Shown piece after piece: positions 34,910 to 43,713 of a stretch of DNA of 64,000 bases. The translations under genes were made by a program, and so were the position numbers. Position 1 is the stretch's first letter; each line of letters opens with the position of its first letter. Source of the DNA: Hungatella effluvii. Lineage in GTDB: Bacteria; Bacillota; Clostridia; Lachnospirales; Lachnospiraceae. The notes under the pieces are model-generated. The model had not been told where the DNA came from and ran no database searches. It was given only the letters and a program-made list of their open reading frames with translations. The DNA lies in contig NZ_QJKD01000010.1 of assembly GCF_003201875.1 (NCBI RefSeq), forward strand, positions 124,001-188,000, read 5' to 3'.

Positions 34910-36029
34910 TCCGTCCCACCTCCTTTAACAGTTCTCCCGCACCGGCCGCGCAGGTCCGGATATCGGGGACACCGGTCCTGCCGATGATCTCCAGGTACGG
35001 CGCCTCCATTCCGCAGCCGCATTCACAGCCGCGGTGCAGGACGCCCAGATCATCGGTCAGTATGCTCACCAGAGGGATACTTTCAACCAGCGGACTGATT
35101 AGATTAACCAGTCCCGCCTTTCCATAGCCGACTGGTTCCAGCGTATCCACATCCCGGATTACGACACGGCTCATGGCGGGAACATGGAAATGGTGGTTCG
35201 GACAGTCACAGTATACGCCCGGATGCTCTACCGCTCCGAAAAACTCCCGGAAATGACTCTCCGGCACGCCGAGATGCCTCTCACACAGCCGGTATAGTTC
35301 CGCCTTGTCCACCGTCTCTTTGTAAAACTGCTTCCAGCCGCCGCCAACCATAATCATGGAATGCCTGGGCAGGCGGAGAAAGATTTCTCTACGTTCCATC
35401 TCCTTTAACAGGAAATAGAGGTATGCCGGAAAGCCGATGATCCTCACCGGAGCCCTTCCTCCGCTATAACGCCGGAGGGCTGCCATCAGCCCCTTAAAAT
35501 CGGGCCGGTATCCGTTCTTTCCCTTTCGCAGCGCATACCGCCGGCTGAGTGCCGGGGCAAACATCGTGCTGAGCCGCTGGGTCTTGCTGATCGCCGTCTG
35601 ATTGTCCTTTCCGGGCGGAAACCCCAGAATCACATAGCGGGCAGGACACATGGAAAACAGCCTGTGGCGGGCGATGATCCGGCATGCGGCGATTCCGCCG
35701 AAGAAAAGGCTCTTTTTGTCAAATCCGATATGGCTCTTCACTCCCTTTGTCCCCGAGGAGGTGGCCTTTACCACCATAGCGGATTCCGGCATGGAATGCA
35801 GATCGTGGTACTTAAAAAACAGGGTCGGAATGCACGGCACCTCCCCCGCATCCGTCAACCGTTGTCCATCATCCCGCGAGAATCCCCGGCTCTCCAGAAT
35901 CCGTCTGTAATCTTCGCACTTTAAGAGATGGCAGTCCACATTCCTGCGGACTGCCTCCATAAAAGCTCTGTCATTCTGTTTATGATCATAGATATCCCTG
36001 CAAAAACACAGCTTAAATCTGTAATCCAT
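34896..36029 (-). CDS. Acyl-protein synthetase, LuxE-like
   Basis: 377 residues of the LuxE family (adenylate-forming fold). MVVKATSSGTKGVKSHIGF is the nucleotide-binding Ser/Thr/Gly loop, and REFFGAVEHPGVYCDCPNHH holds the conserved aromatic/acidic motif. DDLGVLHRGCECGCGMEAPY is a Cys-rich segment near the end. LuxE activates a fatty or other carboxylic acid with ATP and passes the acyl group to LuxC. It follows the GGDEF gene by 18 bp, and its stop lies inside the 5' end of luxC. No luciferase (luxAB) or transferase (luxD) is near, so the product is probably an aldehyde or alcohol, not light (inference). Confidence 0.88.
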   Translation of the reverse strand: MDYRFKLCFCRDIYDHKQNDRAFMEAVRRNVDCHLLKCEDYRRILESRGFSRDDGQRLTDAGEVPCIPTLFFKYHDLHSMPESAMVVKATSSGTKGVKSHIGFDKKSLFFGGIAACRIIARHRLFSMCPARYVILGFPPGKDNQTAISKTQRLSTMFAPALSRRYALRKGKNGYRPDFKGLMAALRRYSGGRAPVRIIGFPAYLYFLLKEMERREIFLRLPRHSMIMVGGGWKQFYKETVDKAELYRLCERHLGVPESHFREFFGAVEHPGVYCDCPNHHFHVPAMSRVVIRDVDTLEPVGYGKAGLVNLISPLVESIPLVSILTDDLGVLHRGCECGCGMEAPYLEIIGRTGVPDIRTCAAGAGELLKEVGRSAFH

Positions 36030-36047
36030 CCTTTTACTCCCGTCGTT

Positions 36048-37844
36048 CTATTCGGTCCACTCCGGGAACCACTGGCCTTCATTCGATATGAATCCCGCAA
36101 ATACCCGGGGCTCTCCCGCGGAATTCTGAGCCACATGACCGCGGCAGTGAAGCTTGATCCACTGGCCCTTCCGGTTTCTCGCCCTGTATTCAACCTCATG
36201 GCTCACGGTCCGCCCGTCGCTGATCGCCTGATTCGATTCCCAGAACCGCTCCCAGTCAGCCGGATGGATGATGGAGCGCCAGATATCGGCTGCATTCTGA
36301 ATCACCTCACCCGGAAATGCGAACTCTTCCACCAGTTTCCTGCTGTACCGGAAGGTATTGGTCGCCATGTCGCACACGTAGAGATAGTTGTCCGTACTCT
36401 CCACCAGCGCGTCATAAAGGTACTGCTGGTCGTAGTCAAACGCTTCCGGCTTTAAAAGCCGCCATTGGGCCTCCGCTGCCGCCAGCACCGACTCCTTCCC
36501 CTGCTGCATGTGATACTGGCGTTTCTGCTCGTACATGCGCTCGTCCACTTCCCGCAGGATATCCGTCACACTCATGGTATGCTCCGGCCTCAGCTCCAGA
36601 ATTCCCGTACAGAAGCTCAGTTCATAAGGAATCCGGTCCTGTCTGCGGACAGCCAGCAGTCTCTCTTCCACCAGTTTAATCAATGCAGCAGCTTCCTGCT
36701 CCGTCTTCCCTGCAAAAGTTACGAGAAATTCATCTCCGCTTAGGCGGCATGCAAAATCCTCTCCGGTCAACACGCTCTTTACCATGTTGGCAATGACCCG
36801 CAGAAGGTTGTCCCCCTCCCGGTGTCCGAACGTATCGTTGACCTTCTTCAGGGAATTGACATCATACATGCAGACCGTCAGAATCGTCTCCTGATGTCTG
36901 GCCGCATCCAGCATCTCTGCCAGCCGGTTCTTCCCGCCTCTCCGGTTGAGAAGGCCTGTCAGATCATCCGTGCTGGCCTCCCTCGACAACTTTTTGGAAG
37001 CCGTAATATCCAGAGAATGCTGAAAATGAACGGTTGAGCCGTCTGTCCACTTCATCAGGCTGTCGTAGTTATCATAGTAACGGCCCGTTAGAGTGTTATA
37101 CTCTTCCCACCGCCGGAAAACGCCTTCCTCCCCGGACTCCGTCAGCCTCTGTACAGGACAGCCGGAGCACCGTCCCTTGTTCCCCTTCTGAAGAACCTGC
37201 CAGCATATCTTGCCCACCGGATTCTCCAGGCCAAACGCTTCCTGCATTGTCTTATTCATGAACAAAATCCGGTCCGTATGGATATCGGTCACATACAGAT
37301 TCGCCTGCATGCGGCCCATCATGGTATTGTATACCCAGTTCTGCAGCATATAGTCTTCATACAGGTTCTTATTGGCAAATGTCACCGCTATAATGGCCAG
37401 CAGGAACCGGAGTATGGGCAGTTCCCGGTCCGTCCAGCCGCCCTCCCCCGATTTTTTTCCAAATACCGCAAATCCCACAAATCGTATATTATTGCAGATT
37501 GGCAGAATCGTCAGATGACCTTCCGGCACCGTAAAAGGTACGAGCGCCTTTAAAAAGGCATCCAGCTCCTCACCAGAAAGCTTCTCCTCCATATTCCAGC
37601 TTTCCACCAGCCGCGGAAGCCACTGTCTTATGACCGCCTCCGCATCGGTGTCCTCACTTTTTCCGCTTCTCCAGGAGCCAGCTTCCTTATAACGCATCTG
37701 ATTGTCCAGACGAACTAAGAGTACCGAATCAGTGTGCATCAGATGATTGATATAATCAGCCAGATACTCCGCTGTTTCCTGCACAGAATTCGAATCCATT
37801 AACAGCGTCTGAACAGAAAGTTCAGGCCGGTAAAAAACCTCCAT
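36048..37844 (-). CDS. Diguanylate cyclase with GAF-like, PAS, GGDEF and C-terminal PAS domains
   Basis: 598 residues, soluble. A GAF-like region spans about 1-165 and a PAS domain about 180-285, with a small Cys pair GRCSGCPV. GGDEF lies at about 288-445 (STDDLTGLLNRRGG, DVNSLKKVNDTFGHREGDN, active-site SGDEF at 369-373). A second PAS/PAC follows at about 470-590. The catalytic loop residues needed for GTP binding are present, so it can probably make c-di-GMP. An RxxD inhibitory site is not visible before SGDEF. A sensor PAS after the GGDEF is uncommon. It lies 21 bp after the phosphoesterase and 18 bp before luxE, so c-di-GMP signalling and acyl reduction are co-expressed. Confidence 0.9.
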   Translation of the reverse strand: MEVFYRPELSVQTLLMDSNSVQETAEYLADYINHLMHTDSVLLVRLDNQMRYKEAGSWRSGKSEDTDAEAVIRQWLPRLVESWNMEEKLSGEELDAFLKALVPFTVPEGHLTILPICNNIRFVGFAVFGKKSGEGGWTDRELPILRFLLAIIAVTFANKNLYEDYMLQNWVYNTMMGRMQANLYVTDIHTDRILFMNKTMQEAFGLENPVGKICWQVLQKGNKGRCSGCPVQRLTESGEEGVFRRWEEYNTLTGRYYDNYDSLMKWTDGSTVHFQHSLDITASKKLSREASTDDLTGLLNRRGGKNRLAEMLDAARHQETILTVCMYDVNSLKKVNDTFGHREGDNLLRVIANMVKSVLTGEDFACRLSGDEFLVTFAGKTEQEAAALIKLVEERLLAVRRQDRIPYELSFCTGILELRPEHTMSVTDILREVDERMYEQKRQYHMQQGKESVLAAAEAQWRLLKPEAFDYDQQYLYDALVESTDNYLYVCDMATNTFRYSRKLVEEFAFPGEVIQNAADIWRSIIHPADWERFWESNQAISDGRTVSHEVEYRARNRKGQWIKLHCRGHVAQNSAGEPRVFAGFISNEGQWFPEWTE

Positions 37845-37865
37845 GGGATATCCCCCTTTCCGGAA

Positions 37866-38486
37866 TTATTGTGCCGCTTGTTCTCCGTTTTCCGGATAAT
37901 CAAAGATATAATACTCATATGCGTTGACTACTCTGGTTTTCCCGTATGTATCCTCGCGTTTGAACCCTCCGCCATAGTTGGCATGGACATGGCCGTGTAT
38001 AAAATACTTCGGCATATACTTGTCCATCAGATACTTAAAGCATTCAAACCCCTGGTGGGGAAGATCCTGCATATCGTTTATCTGATATGCAGGCGCATGT
38101 GACACCAGAATGTCAAACCCTTTATTCTTCTTTAACTTCCACCAGAGCTTTTTGATTCTCCGCTCCATCCTTCTTTCTGTATACTGGTTGTCGGCTCCCG
38201 GAATATACTCCATGGAACCTCCCAGGCCCAGAATCCGCACGCCGCGGAACACGAAGATGTCATCCTCGATGCAGACACAGCCTTCCGGCGGCCGCTCCTC
38301 GTAATGCCCGTCGTGATTGCCTTTCACATACAGAAGCGGCGCATGGGAGAAGGTGGCAAAAAAAGTCAGATAGGAGGCCTTCAAATCCCCACATGATATA
38401 ATTAAGTCCACCCCTTTGATCTTCTCGGGTGAGAAGTACTCGTAAAGGGATTTTGACTCCTCATCAGCCAGTACCAGAATCTTCAA
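37866..38486 (-). CDS. Metallophosphoesterase (calcineurin-like)
   Basis: 206 residues. The family motifs are IISCGDLKASYL, VKGNHDGHY, LVSHAPAYQI and FIHGHVHANYG, which supply the two-metal site. The first motif, normally DxH, is LADEESKS, so one usual ligand is not obvious. It may hydrolyse a nucleotide or other phosphodiester in the cytosol. It follows the BMP-domain gene by 4 bp and precedes the GGDEF gene by 21 bp. A link to nucleotide signalling is plausible but inferred. Confidence 0.88.
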   Translation of the reverse strand: MKILVLADEESKSLYEYFSPEKIKGVDLIISCGDLKASYLTFFATFSHAPLLYVKGNHDGHYEERPPEGCVCIEDDIFVFRGVRILGLGGSMEYIPGADNQYTERRMERRIKKLWWKLKKNKGFDILVSHAPAYQINDMQDLPHQGFECFKYLMDKYMPKYFIHGHVHANYGGGFKREDTYGKTRVVNAYEYYIFDYPENGEQAAQ

Positions 38487-38490
38487 ACTA

Positions 38491-40446
38491 TTATTCCTCC
38501 ATCACCGCATTGTCGTATATCGTCAGTCCCTGCAGCCTTACAAGAGACTGTGCTTCCTCTGTGAGCTCATCGAACTCAGGAAGCTTGCCCACCACGTTTT
38601 CAGCCAGCCAGTTCATCGTGATGATCTCTTCGGGAGAGAGTCTCTCCTCCTCCTCGCACTGAACCGTTCCATCCTGAGAATAGATCGTTCCCACGAATGG
38701 CTGGAAGCTTCCGCTCCGGATCGAGTTCTTCAGGAACGTGATCAGCCGGTTGGTGCCGTGCGGCAGATTCTGAGAGCAGATGACATCGATGACATCGGCG
38801 GACATTCCCCACCAGTAGTTGATGGCCTGCTTTCCCTTCATCTCCTTTACATCGGAGCCGCCTCGGCAGGTGGTATTTACGATTTTCTCGTAGAATTTGC
38901 CCCAGTGCCAGATCGGCGTCGCCAGATTCCGGAATTCTCCGTCCGCTTCTTTTTTATATAAACCGTATTCTCTCGATGCGGTCTTTGGCGTAATCATGTC
39001 TTCCCCGGAGATGAACGTGATTCCTTCCTTCTCCAGTTCCTCGCGGGCATTCCTGTCTTTTACCCTCGCCCACTCCAGATGAACCTTGACATAGGGATTA
39101 ATCATACGCGCACCGAGTGCGAAGGCGTTGATATTGGCGATCGTTCCGTAGATCGGATAGTCCGCAATATACCCCAGCTTATCGCACTGCGCCATGGAAG
39201 CGGCCAGCGCGCCCATTAAGAATTTCGACTCGTACATTCTGGCATAGTAGGTGCAGACAGAGGAGTACGACATGTTGACAGAACAGTTAAAAATCTTTAC
39301 CTCCGGATGCTCGATAGCCGCCTTGACGCTTAAACCGATCATCTGGGAAGCCGTCGTAAAGATCATGTTGCATCTGGCCGCGATCGCCAGATCGATGGCC
39401 CCCGCAATCTCCGCGTCCGTATCGGCCTCGAAGAATGCGACCGTCTTTAACCGCCCCTCAAAGGCCTGCTCCAGGTACATACGCCCCAGCTCATGACCAT
39501 AGGTCCAGCTGGAGGTCTCTGCGGTCTTCGCGTGAATAAATGCGATCTTCAGCATCTCCGGCTCAATGTTCTGAGACGGGCGGAGCCAGTTGATGATCTT
39601 TAACGGGCTGTTATCCGGCTCTTCCACCTCCTCCGGCTGCTCTACCAGGGCGATCTTGCTGCCTCTGGAGGTCAGGAGAAGTTCATCCTTAATCTTCGTC
39701 AAATCCTTTGTGATCTCGCCCTCTGTCTTCAGCTTCACCACATCGTAGCCGAACAGCTCGACATAGACAAGGAAGGCGTCAGAACACGTCATCTCATAGG
39801 AATTCCCTCCAAATGCGCCAAACGCCTTGGAAAACTGGTCGTAGGCTGATTTGAAGTAGATTCTGTCATCCTCGCTCCACACCTCTTCCGGGGCCTTTCC
39901 CATGGCCTTTAACAGGCGGTCGTAGCTGCCTTCCTGGCTGAACCAGACATCACAGTTAAAGGAGACCTGGTAAAACTCCAGAAATTCATAATAGAGGCGG
40001 TTGTCGAGGTCATCCGTTCTCTTGGGGATCAGACGCGTCACCGAAGCCGTAATGCTGAACGCGCCCACATATTTGAGCACGCTGACACGCTTGTTGCCCT
40101 CCTGTACATAATACTGGTTCATGAACTCATACGCAACGATGGGGTCATGAATCCCTTCTTCTATCTGATGGTCGTATAAATACGCCCATTTTGCTCCAAA
40201 CTCCGATTTTTCTGCCAGCAGAGGCATAAAATTATTGGCAAAGGCACTGGTTCTGCCTTTTGTCTTCGTTCCCACGATCTTATCAAGCGGGACGTCCATG
40301 AGTCCCAGATTCACTTCTGAAATGATATCTGTGTAGGAAAGTATGTCATCCAGCACCGGAAGATAAGGATACTCTCCCTTTGCCACGGAAACCTGATACT
40401 GTTTTCTTCCTTTTTTCAAAGCACCTGAATAGTCATAAAGCGCCAT
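38491..40446 (-). CDS. Cytoplasmic BMP-domain protein with ParB-like N-terminal domain
   Basis: 651 residues, no signal peptide or lipobox. The N-terminal region at about 45-135 resembles the ParB/sulfiredoxin fold: a VPLDKI start, GIHDPIVAYEF, then YYVQEGNKRVSVLKYVGA as the GxxR-type motif. The C-terminal half, from about residue 308, is a BMP (nucleoside-binding) domain beginning LKIAFIHAKTAETSSWTYGH. The start at 40446 is supported by AGAGGAG. A BMP fold inside the cell cannot serve uptake; a ligand-sensing role is more likely (inference). It is the first gene of the operon leading to phosphoesterase, GGDEF, LuxE and LuxC. Confidence 0.85.
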   Translation of the reverse strand: MALYDYSGALKKGRKQYQVSVAKGEYPYLPVLDDILSYTDIISEVNLGLMDVPLDKIVGTKTKGRTSAFANNFMPLLAEKSEFGAKWAYLYDHQIEEGIHDPIVAYEFMNQYYVQEGNKRVSVLKYVGAFSITASVTRLIPKRTDDLDNRLYYEFLEFYQVSFNCDVWFSQEGSYDRLLKAMGKAPEEVWSEDDRIYFKSAYDQFSKAFGAFGGNSYEMTCSDAFLVYVELFGYDVVKLKTEGEITKDLTKIKDELLLTSRGSKIALVEQPEEVEEPDNSPLKIINWLRPSQNIEPEMLKIAFIHAKTAETSSWTYGHELGRMYLEQAFEGRLKTVAFFEADTDAEIAGAIDLAIAARCNMIFTTASQMIGLSVKAAIEHPEVKIFNCSVNMSYSSVCTYYARMYESKFLMGALAASMAQCDKLGYIADYPIYGTIANINAFALGARMINPYVKVHLEWARVKDRNAREELEKEGITFISGEDMITPKTASREYGLYKKEADGEFRNLATPIWHWGKFYEKIVNTTCRGGSDVKEMKGKQAINYWWGMSADVIDVICSQNLPHGTNRLITFLKNSIRSGSFQPFVGTIYSQDGTVQCEEEERLSPEEIITMNWLAENVVGKLPEFDELTEEAQSLVRLQGLTIYDNAVMEE

Positions 40447-40494
40447 AACCGATTCTCCTCTCAGTTTTCCTCTTATTGTATGTTCGTCTTTTAC

Positions 40495-40500
40495 AGTATA
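40495..40500 (-). promoter_or_regulatory. Extended -10 promoter of the BMP-domain gene operon
   Basis: TATACT on the minus strand, preceded by TGG (extended -10), 49 bp before the start codon and behind the smpB terminator. The -35 region is weak. Confidence 0.5.
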
Positions 40501-40526
40501 CCACAAACAATAAATTCGTGAAAGAC

Positions 40527-40596
40527 AAAAGACGCAGTCCGCGCCCCCAAATGCCACGTTTTTCTCTCGTAGGCTCTTAAGGACGCAGACTGCGTC
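40527..40596 (-). terminator. Probable terminator after smpB
   Basis: A 13-bp stem, GACGCAGTCTGCG paired with CGCGGACTGCGTC, encloses a 40-base loop and is followed by TTTTGTC on the minus strand. Confidence 0.65.
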
Positions 40597-40601
40597 TCAT
40601 A

Positions 40602-41066
40602 CTATAGGTTTCTTATCTTGAAATCACGTTCCAGTTCCCGTTTCTGATCCTTTTTCGCGATATCTTCTCTCTTGTCGTAGAGCTTCTTACCGCGGGCCAG
40701 GCCGATCTCCAGCTTCACCAGGCTGCCCTTAAAGTAAACCTGGAGGGGCACAATGGTATAGCCCTTGACCGCGATCTTGGAATCCAGCTTGCTGATCTCC
40801 GCCCGGTGCATCAGCAGCTTTCTCGGTCTTAAGGGATCTTTATTGAAGATATTTCCCTTTTCATATGGATTGATGTTCATGCCATATACCCATACCTCCC
40901 CCTTGTCAATTCTCACAAAGGCTTCCTTGATGCTGCATTTGCCCATCCGGATGGACTTCACTTCCGTGCCGGCCAGCTCGATGCCGGTCTCGTATTTCTC
41001 ATCGATAAAATAATCATGGTATGCCTTTTTGTTGTTAGCAACCAGTTTAAAACTCTCTTTCCCCAT
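40602..41066 (-). CDS. smpB: SsrA-binding protein
   Basis: 154 residues, full length. It contains NKKAYHDYFIDEKYETGIEL, AFVRIDKGEVWVYGMNINPY and the basic tail GKKLYDKREDIAKKDQKRE. It binds tmRNA and brings it to stalled ribosomes. It lies 15 bp after rnr, an arrangement common in Firmicutes. I did not find ssrA in the window. Confidence 0.97.
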   Translation of the reverse strand: MGKESFKLVANNKKAYHDYFIDEKYETGIELAGTEVKSIRMGKCSIKEAFVRIDKGEVWVYGMNINPYEKGNIFNKDPLRPRKLLMHRAEISKLDSKIAVKGYTIVPLQVYFKGSLVKLEIGLARGKKLYDKREDIAKKDQKRELERDFKIRNL

Positions 41067-41081
41067 CCTTTTATCCTCCTG

Positions 41082-43223
41082 TTATTCCTCCGTAGAAGTA
41101 CTTACGGGGATAAAGTCGATCGTCCTGGCCAGCTTATCCGTTCCCGTGACCATGACGCGGATCGGCTGACCGAGTTTGTATACCTTCCTCGTCATATCGC
41201 CGATCAATTCTAAATGCTCTTCATCAAAATGGTAATAGTCGTCCTTTAACTCGCCTACCCGGATCAGGCCTTCCACCGTGTTGGGAAGCTCCACGTAGAG
41301 TCCCCAGTTTGTGACTCCCGATATGACGCCGTCGAATACCTCGCCGATATGGCCCGCCATATACTCGCACTTCTTCATCTTCACGGTCTCGCGCTCCGCC
41401 TCATCCGCCCGCCGCTCCATGGCGGAGGTCTGGACCGATACGCCAGTCAGAAGCTTATCATAGTGGGCCGTTCTCTTCTCACTCAGCCCGCCTCGCAGGT
41501 TCTCCTTGATGATCCGGTGAATCTGTAGATCCGGGTACCGCCGGATGGGTGAGGTAAAGTGGGTATAATACTTGGCAGCCAGGCCGAAATGGCCCGTGTT
41601 CACCACCGTATACTTGGCCTGCTTCATGGAACGCAGCGCCAGACGGCTGATCAGCGCCTCCTCCGGTGTGTCCTCCGCCTTCACCAGAAGCTTCTGGACC
41701 TCTTTCGGATAGACCTCTCCGTTATGGAACCGGATAGAGTAGCCGAAGTTATTGATAAAGGTGGCCAGACTCTTCATCTTCTCCGGGTCGGGATTATCAT
41801 GGGTCCGGTACAGGAACGGGAGCTCCTGCCAGAAATAGTCTTCCGCCACGGTCTCATTGGCGATGAGCATGAAATCTTCGATAATCTTCGTCGCCGCGTT
41901 CCGCTCATACGGCTTGATCTCCAGCGGTTTTCCGTTTTTGTCCAGAATCACCTTGGTCTCCGGGAAGTCGAAGTCGATCGATCCCCTCGTCTTCCGCTTC
42001 TCCCTCAGGATATCGGCCAGCTCCTTCATAAGGAGGAACATGGGGACAAACTCCTCGTATTCCTTCATCACCGCCTCATCACGGTCTGTCACGACCGCGT
42101 TTACCGCCGTGTAGGTCATACGCCTGTCCACGTTGATGAGCGTCTCTGCGATCCGGTGCCCGGTCACATTGCCCGCTTCGTCGATCTCCATGATACAGCT
42201 GAGCGCCAGACGGTCCTCCTCCTGATTTAAGGAGCAGATTCCGTTGGACAGCTTATGGGGAAGCATGGGAATCACCCGGTCCACCAGATAGACGCTGGTT
42301 CCCCTCTTAAGCGCCTCCTCGTCCAACGGGCTGTTCTCTGTCACATAGTGGCTGACATCCGCAATGTGGACGCCCAATGTATATACACCATTCTCCTTCG
42401 ATACGGAAATCGCGTCATCCAAATCCTTCGCATCCTCGCCGTCAATGGTGACGGTCTGCAGGCTGCGCAGGTCCAGTCTGCCTTCCCGCTCGCGATCCGT
42501 GACCTCGTCGGAGACCATTTCCACCTGATCCATCACCTCGTCAGGGAATTCCTCCGGAAGACCATACGCCTTCACGATGGATATGATATCCGTTCCCGGA
42601 TCGTTTACATGGCCTAAAATCTCCGTGATCATGCCCTCCGGCTTCTTCTGGCTTCCGCCGAAGTCCGTAATTACGGCTACCACCTTATGACCGGTCACGG
42701 CCCCCATATCCTTTCCCTGGGGAATGAATATGTCCTTACCAATCTTCTGGTTGTCCGGAATGACAAATCCAAAGTTCTTATTTTTCTGGTAATATCCGAT
42801 TACGGTCCGGTTCGCATGCTCCAGAACGCGCAGGACACGTCCTTCTGCCCGTCTTGAGCCCTCGCCCTCTGTCTCGATGGTAATCTGTACGGTATCGCCG
42901 TTCATGGCGTCAGCCGTCTTATCCTCGGGTATAAAGACGTCCTGCTCCCGTCCTTCCACGGTCACAAAGCCAAAGCCCCTCGGATGGCCGCTGAACGTAC
43001 CGGCTATGGAGCCGATATCCGGCTTGCCGTACTTTCCTTTTTTGGAAATGCCGATCTTTCCCTCAGACAGCAGTGCATCCAGCACTTCCTTCAGTTCTTC
43101 TCTCTGCCCCTTCGGCACATCGAGAAGAATCGCCATCTCCTTCAGCTTCATCGGAACGTAGGCCGGTTCTTCCACCAGCTGTAATATCATGTTCTTTCTC
43201 TGTGTCAGTTGTTCCTCTGTCAT
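41082..43223 (-). CDS. rnr: Ribonuclease R
   Basis: 713 residues. Cold-shock-type domains occupy about 60-230 (GTFSGHPRGFGFVTVEG). The RNB catalytic domain follows, with TIDGEDAKDLDDAISV carrying the Mg-binding Asp residues, and a C-terminal S1 domain (GEVFDGVISGVTNWGLYVEL). It is a 3'-5' exoribonuclease that degrades structured RNA and works with SmpB in trans-translation. It is co-transcribed with smpB. Confidence 0.97.
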   Translation of the reverse strand: MTEEQLTQRKNMILQLVEEPAYVPMKLKEMAILLDVPKGQREELKEVLDALLSEGKIGISKKGKYGKPDIGSIAGTFSGHPRGFGFVTVEGREQDVFIPEDKTADAMNGDTVQITIETEGEGSRRAEGRVLRVLEHANRTVIGYYQKNKNFGFVIPDNQKIGKDIFIPQGKDMGAVTGHKVVAVITDFGGSQKKPEGMITEILGHVNDPGTDIISIVKAYGLPEEFPDEVMDQVEMVSDEVTDREREGRLDLRSLQTVTIDGEDAKDLDDAISVSKENGVYTLGVHIADVSHYVTENSPLDEEALKRGTSVYLVDRVIPMLPHKLSNGICSLNQEEDRLALSCIMEIDEAGNVTGHRIAETLINVDRRMTYTAVNAVVTDRDEAVMKEYEEFVPMFLLMKELADILREKRKTRGSIDFDFPETKVILDKNGKPLEIKPYERNAATKIIEDFMLIANETVAEDYFWQELPFLYRTHDNPDPEKMKSLATFINNFGYSIRFHNGEVYPKEVQKLLVKAEDTPEEALISRLALRSMKQAKYTVVNTGHFGLAAKYYTHFTSPIRRYPDLQIHRIIKENLRGGLSEKRTAHYDKLLTGVSVQTSAMERRADEAERETVKMKKCEYMAGHIGEVFDGVISGVTNWGLYVELPNTVEGLIRVGELKDDYYHFDEEHLELIGDMTRKVYKLGQPIRVMVTGTDKLARTIDFIPVSTSTEE

Positions 43224-43294
43224 AATTTCCTCGTTTTCTGTTTTACGCTGCGGTTCCCTCTGCTTTTATCATTATGCCCGGAAGGAACGTAAAT

Positions 43295-43360
43295 AGTCCG
43301 GCCGCCGGACTCCCGCGCCGGAAGGCACCTGCTTCACCGGATAAATTTTCCTGTGAAACA
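43295..43360 (+). repeat. Dispersed structured repeat, copy 3 (shortened)
   Basis: The starting dyad AGTCCGGCCGCCGGACT and CGCGCCGGA are kept, most of the middle is missing, and the end TTTCCTGTGAAAC joins the T-run of the secG terminator. This looks like a deletion derivative of the 124-bp unit. Confidence 0.75.
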
Positions 43361-43394
43361 AAAACACCCTTGCCGCCTAACCACAAGAGTGTTT
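43359..43394 (-). terminator. Intrinsic terminator after secG
   Basis: AAACACTCTTG pairs with CAAGGGTGTTT and runs into TTTTTG on the minus strand. Confidence 0.82.
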
Positions 43395-43399
43395 AATCT

Positions 43400-43633
43400 T
43401 TACAGTATATTCAGATTCAATACTAACGCGAGAACGAAAAACAGAATCGCTCCGTATCTTGTAAATTTCTCCAGTTTACCTTCCATGGAACGGCCTTTGT
43501 TTCTTCCCCAGTAAGTATCCGCCATACCGCCGATGGAACCCAAGCCCTGTGTCTTTCCTTCCTGCAGCAAAATAATTGCAGATAATGCTATACATATAAT
43601 AACAAATATGATTGATAAAATCGTTCTGATCAT
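43400..43633 (-). CDS. secG: Preprotein translocase subunit SecG
   Basis: 77 residues. A first membrane segment (about 3-21) is followed by the conserved loop LLQEGKTQGLGSIGG and a second membrane segment at the end (ILFFVLALVLNLNIL). It assists SecYE in protein export. The start at 43633 was chosen by family length, with an AGGAGG site upstream. It lies between the degenerate enolase gene and rnr. Confidence 0.94.
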   Translation of the reverse strand: MIRTILSIIFVIICIALSAIILLQEGKTQGLGSIGGMADTYWGRNKGRSMEGKLEKFTRYGAILFFVLALVLNLNIL

Positions 43634-43713
43634 GTCCCTTTTCCACCTCCTATAGTCAAACATGGTAATCATATCATATTTTTTCCATAAATACAACTGC
43701 ATTTTTTGTATTT

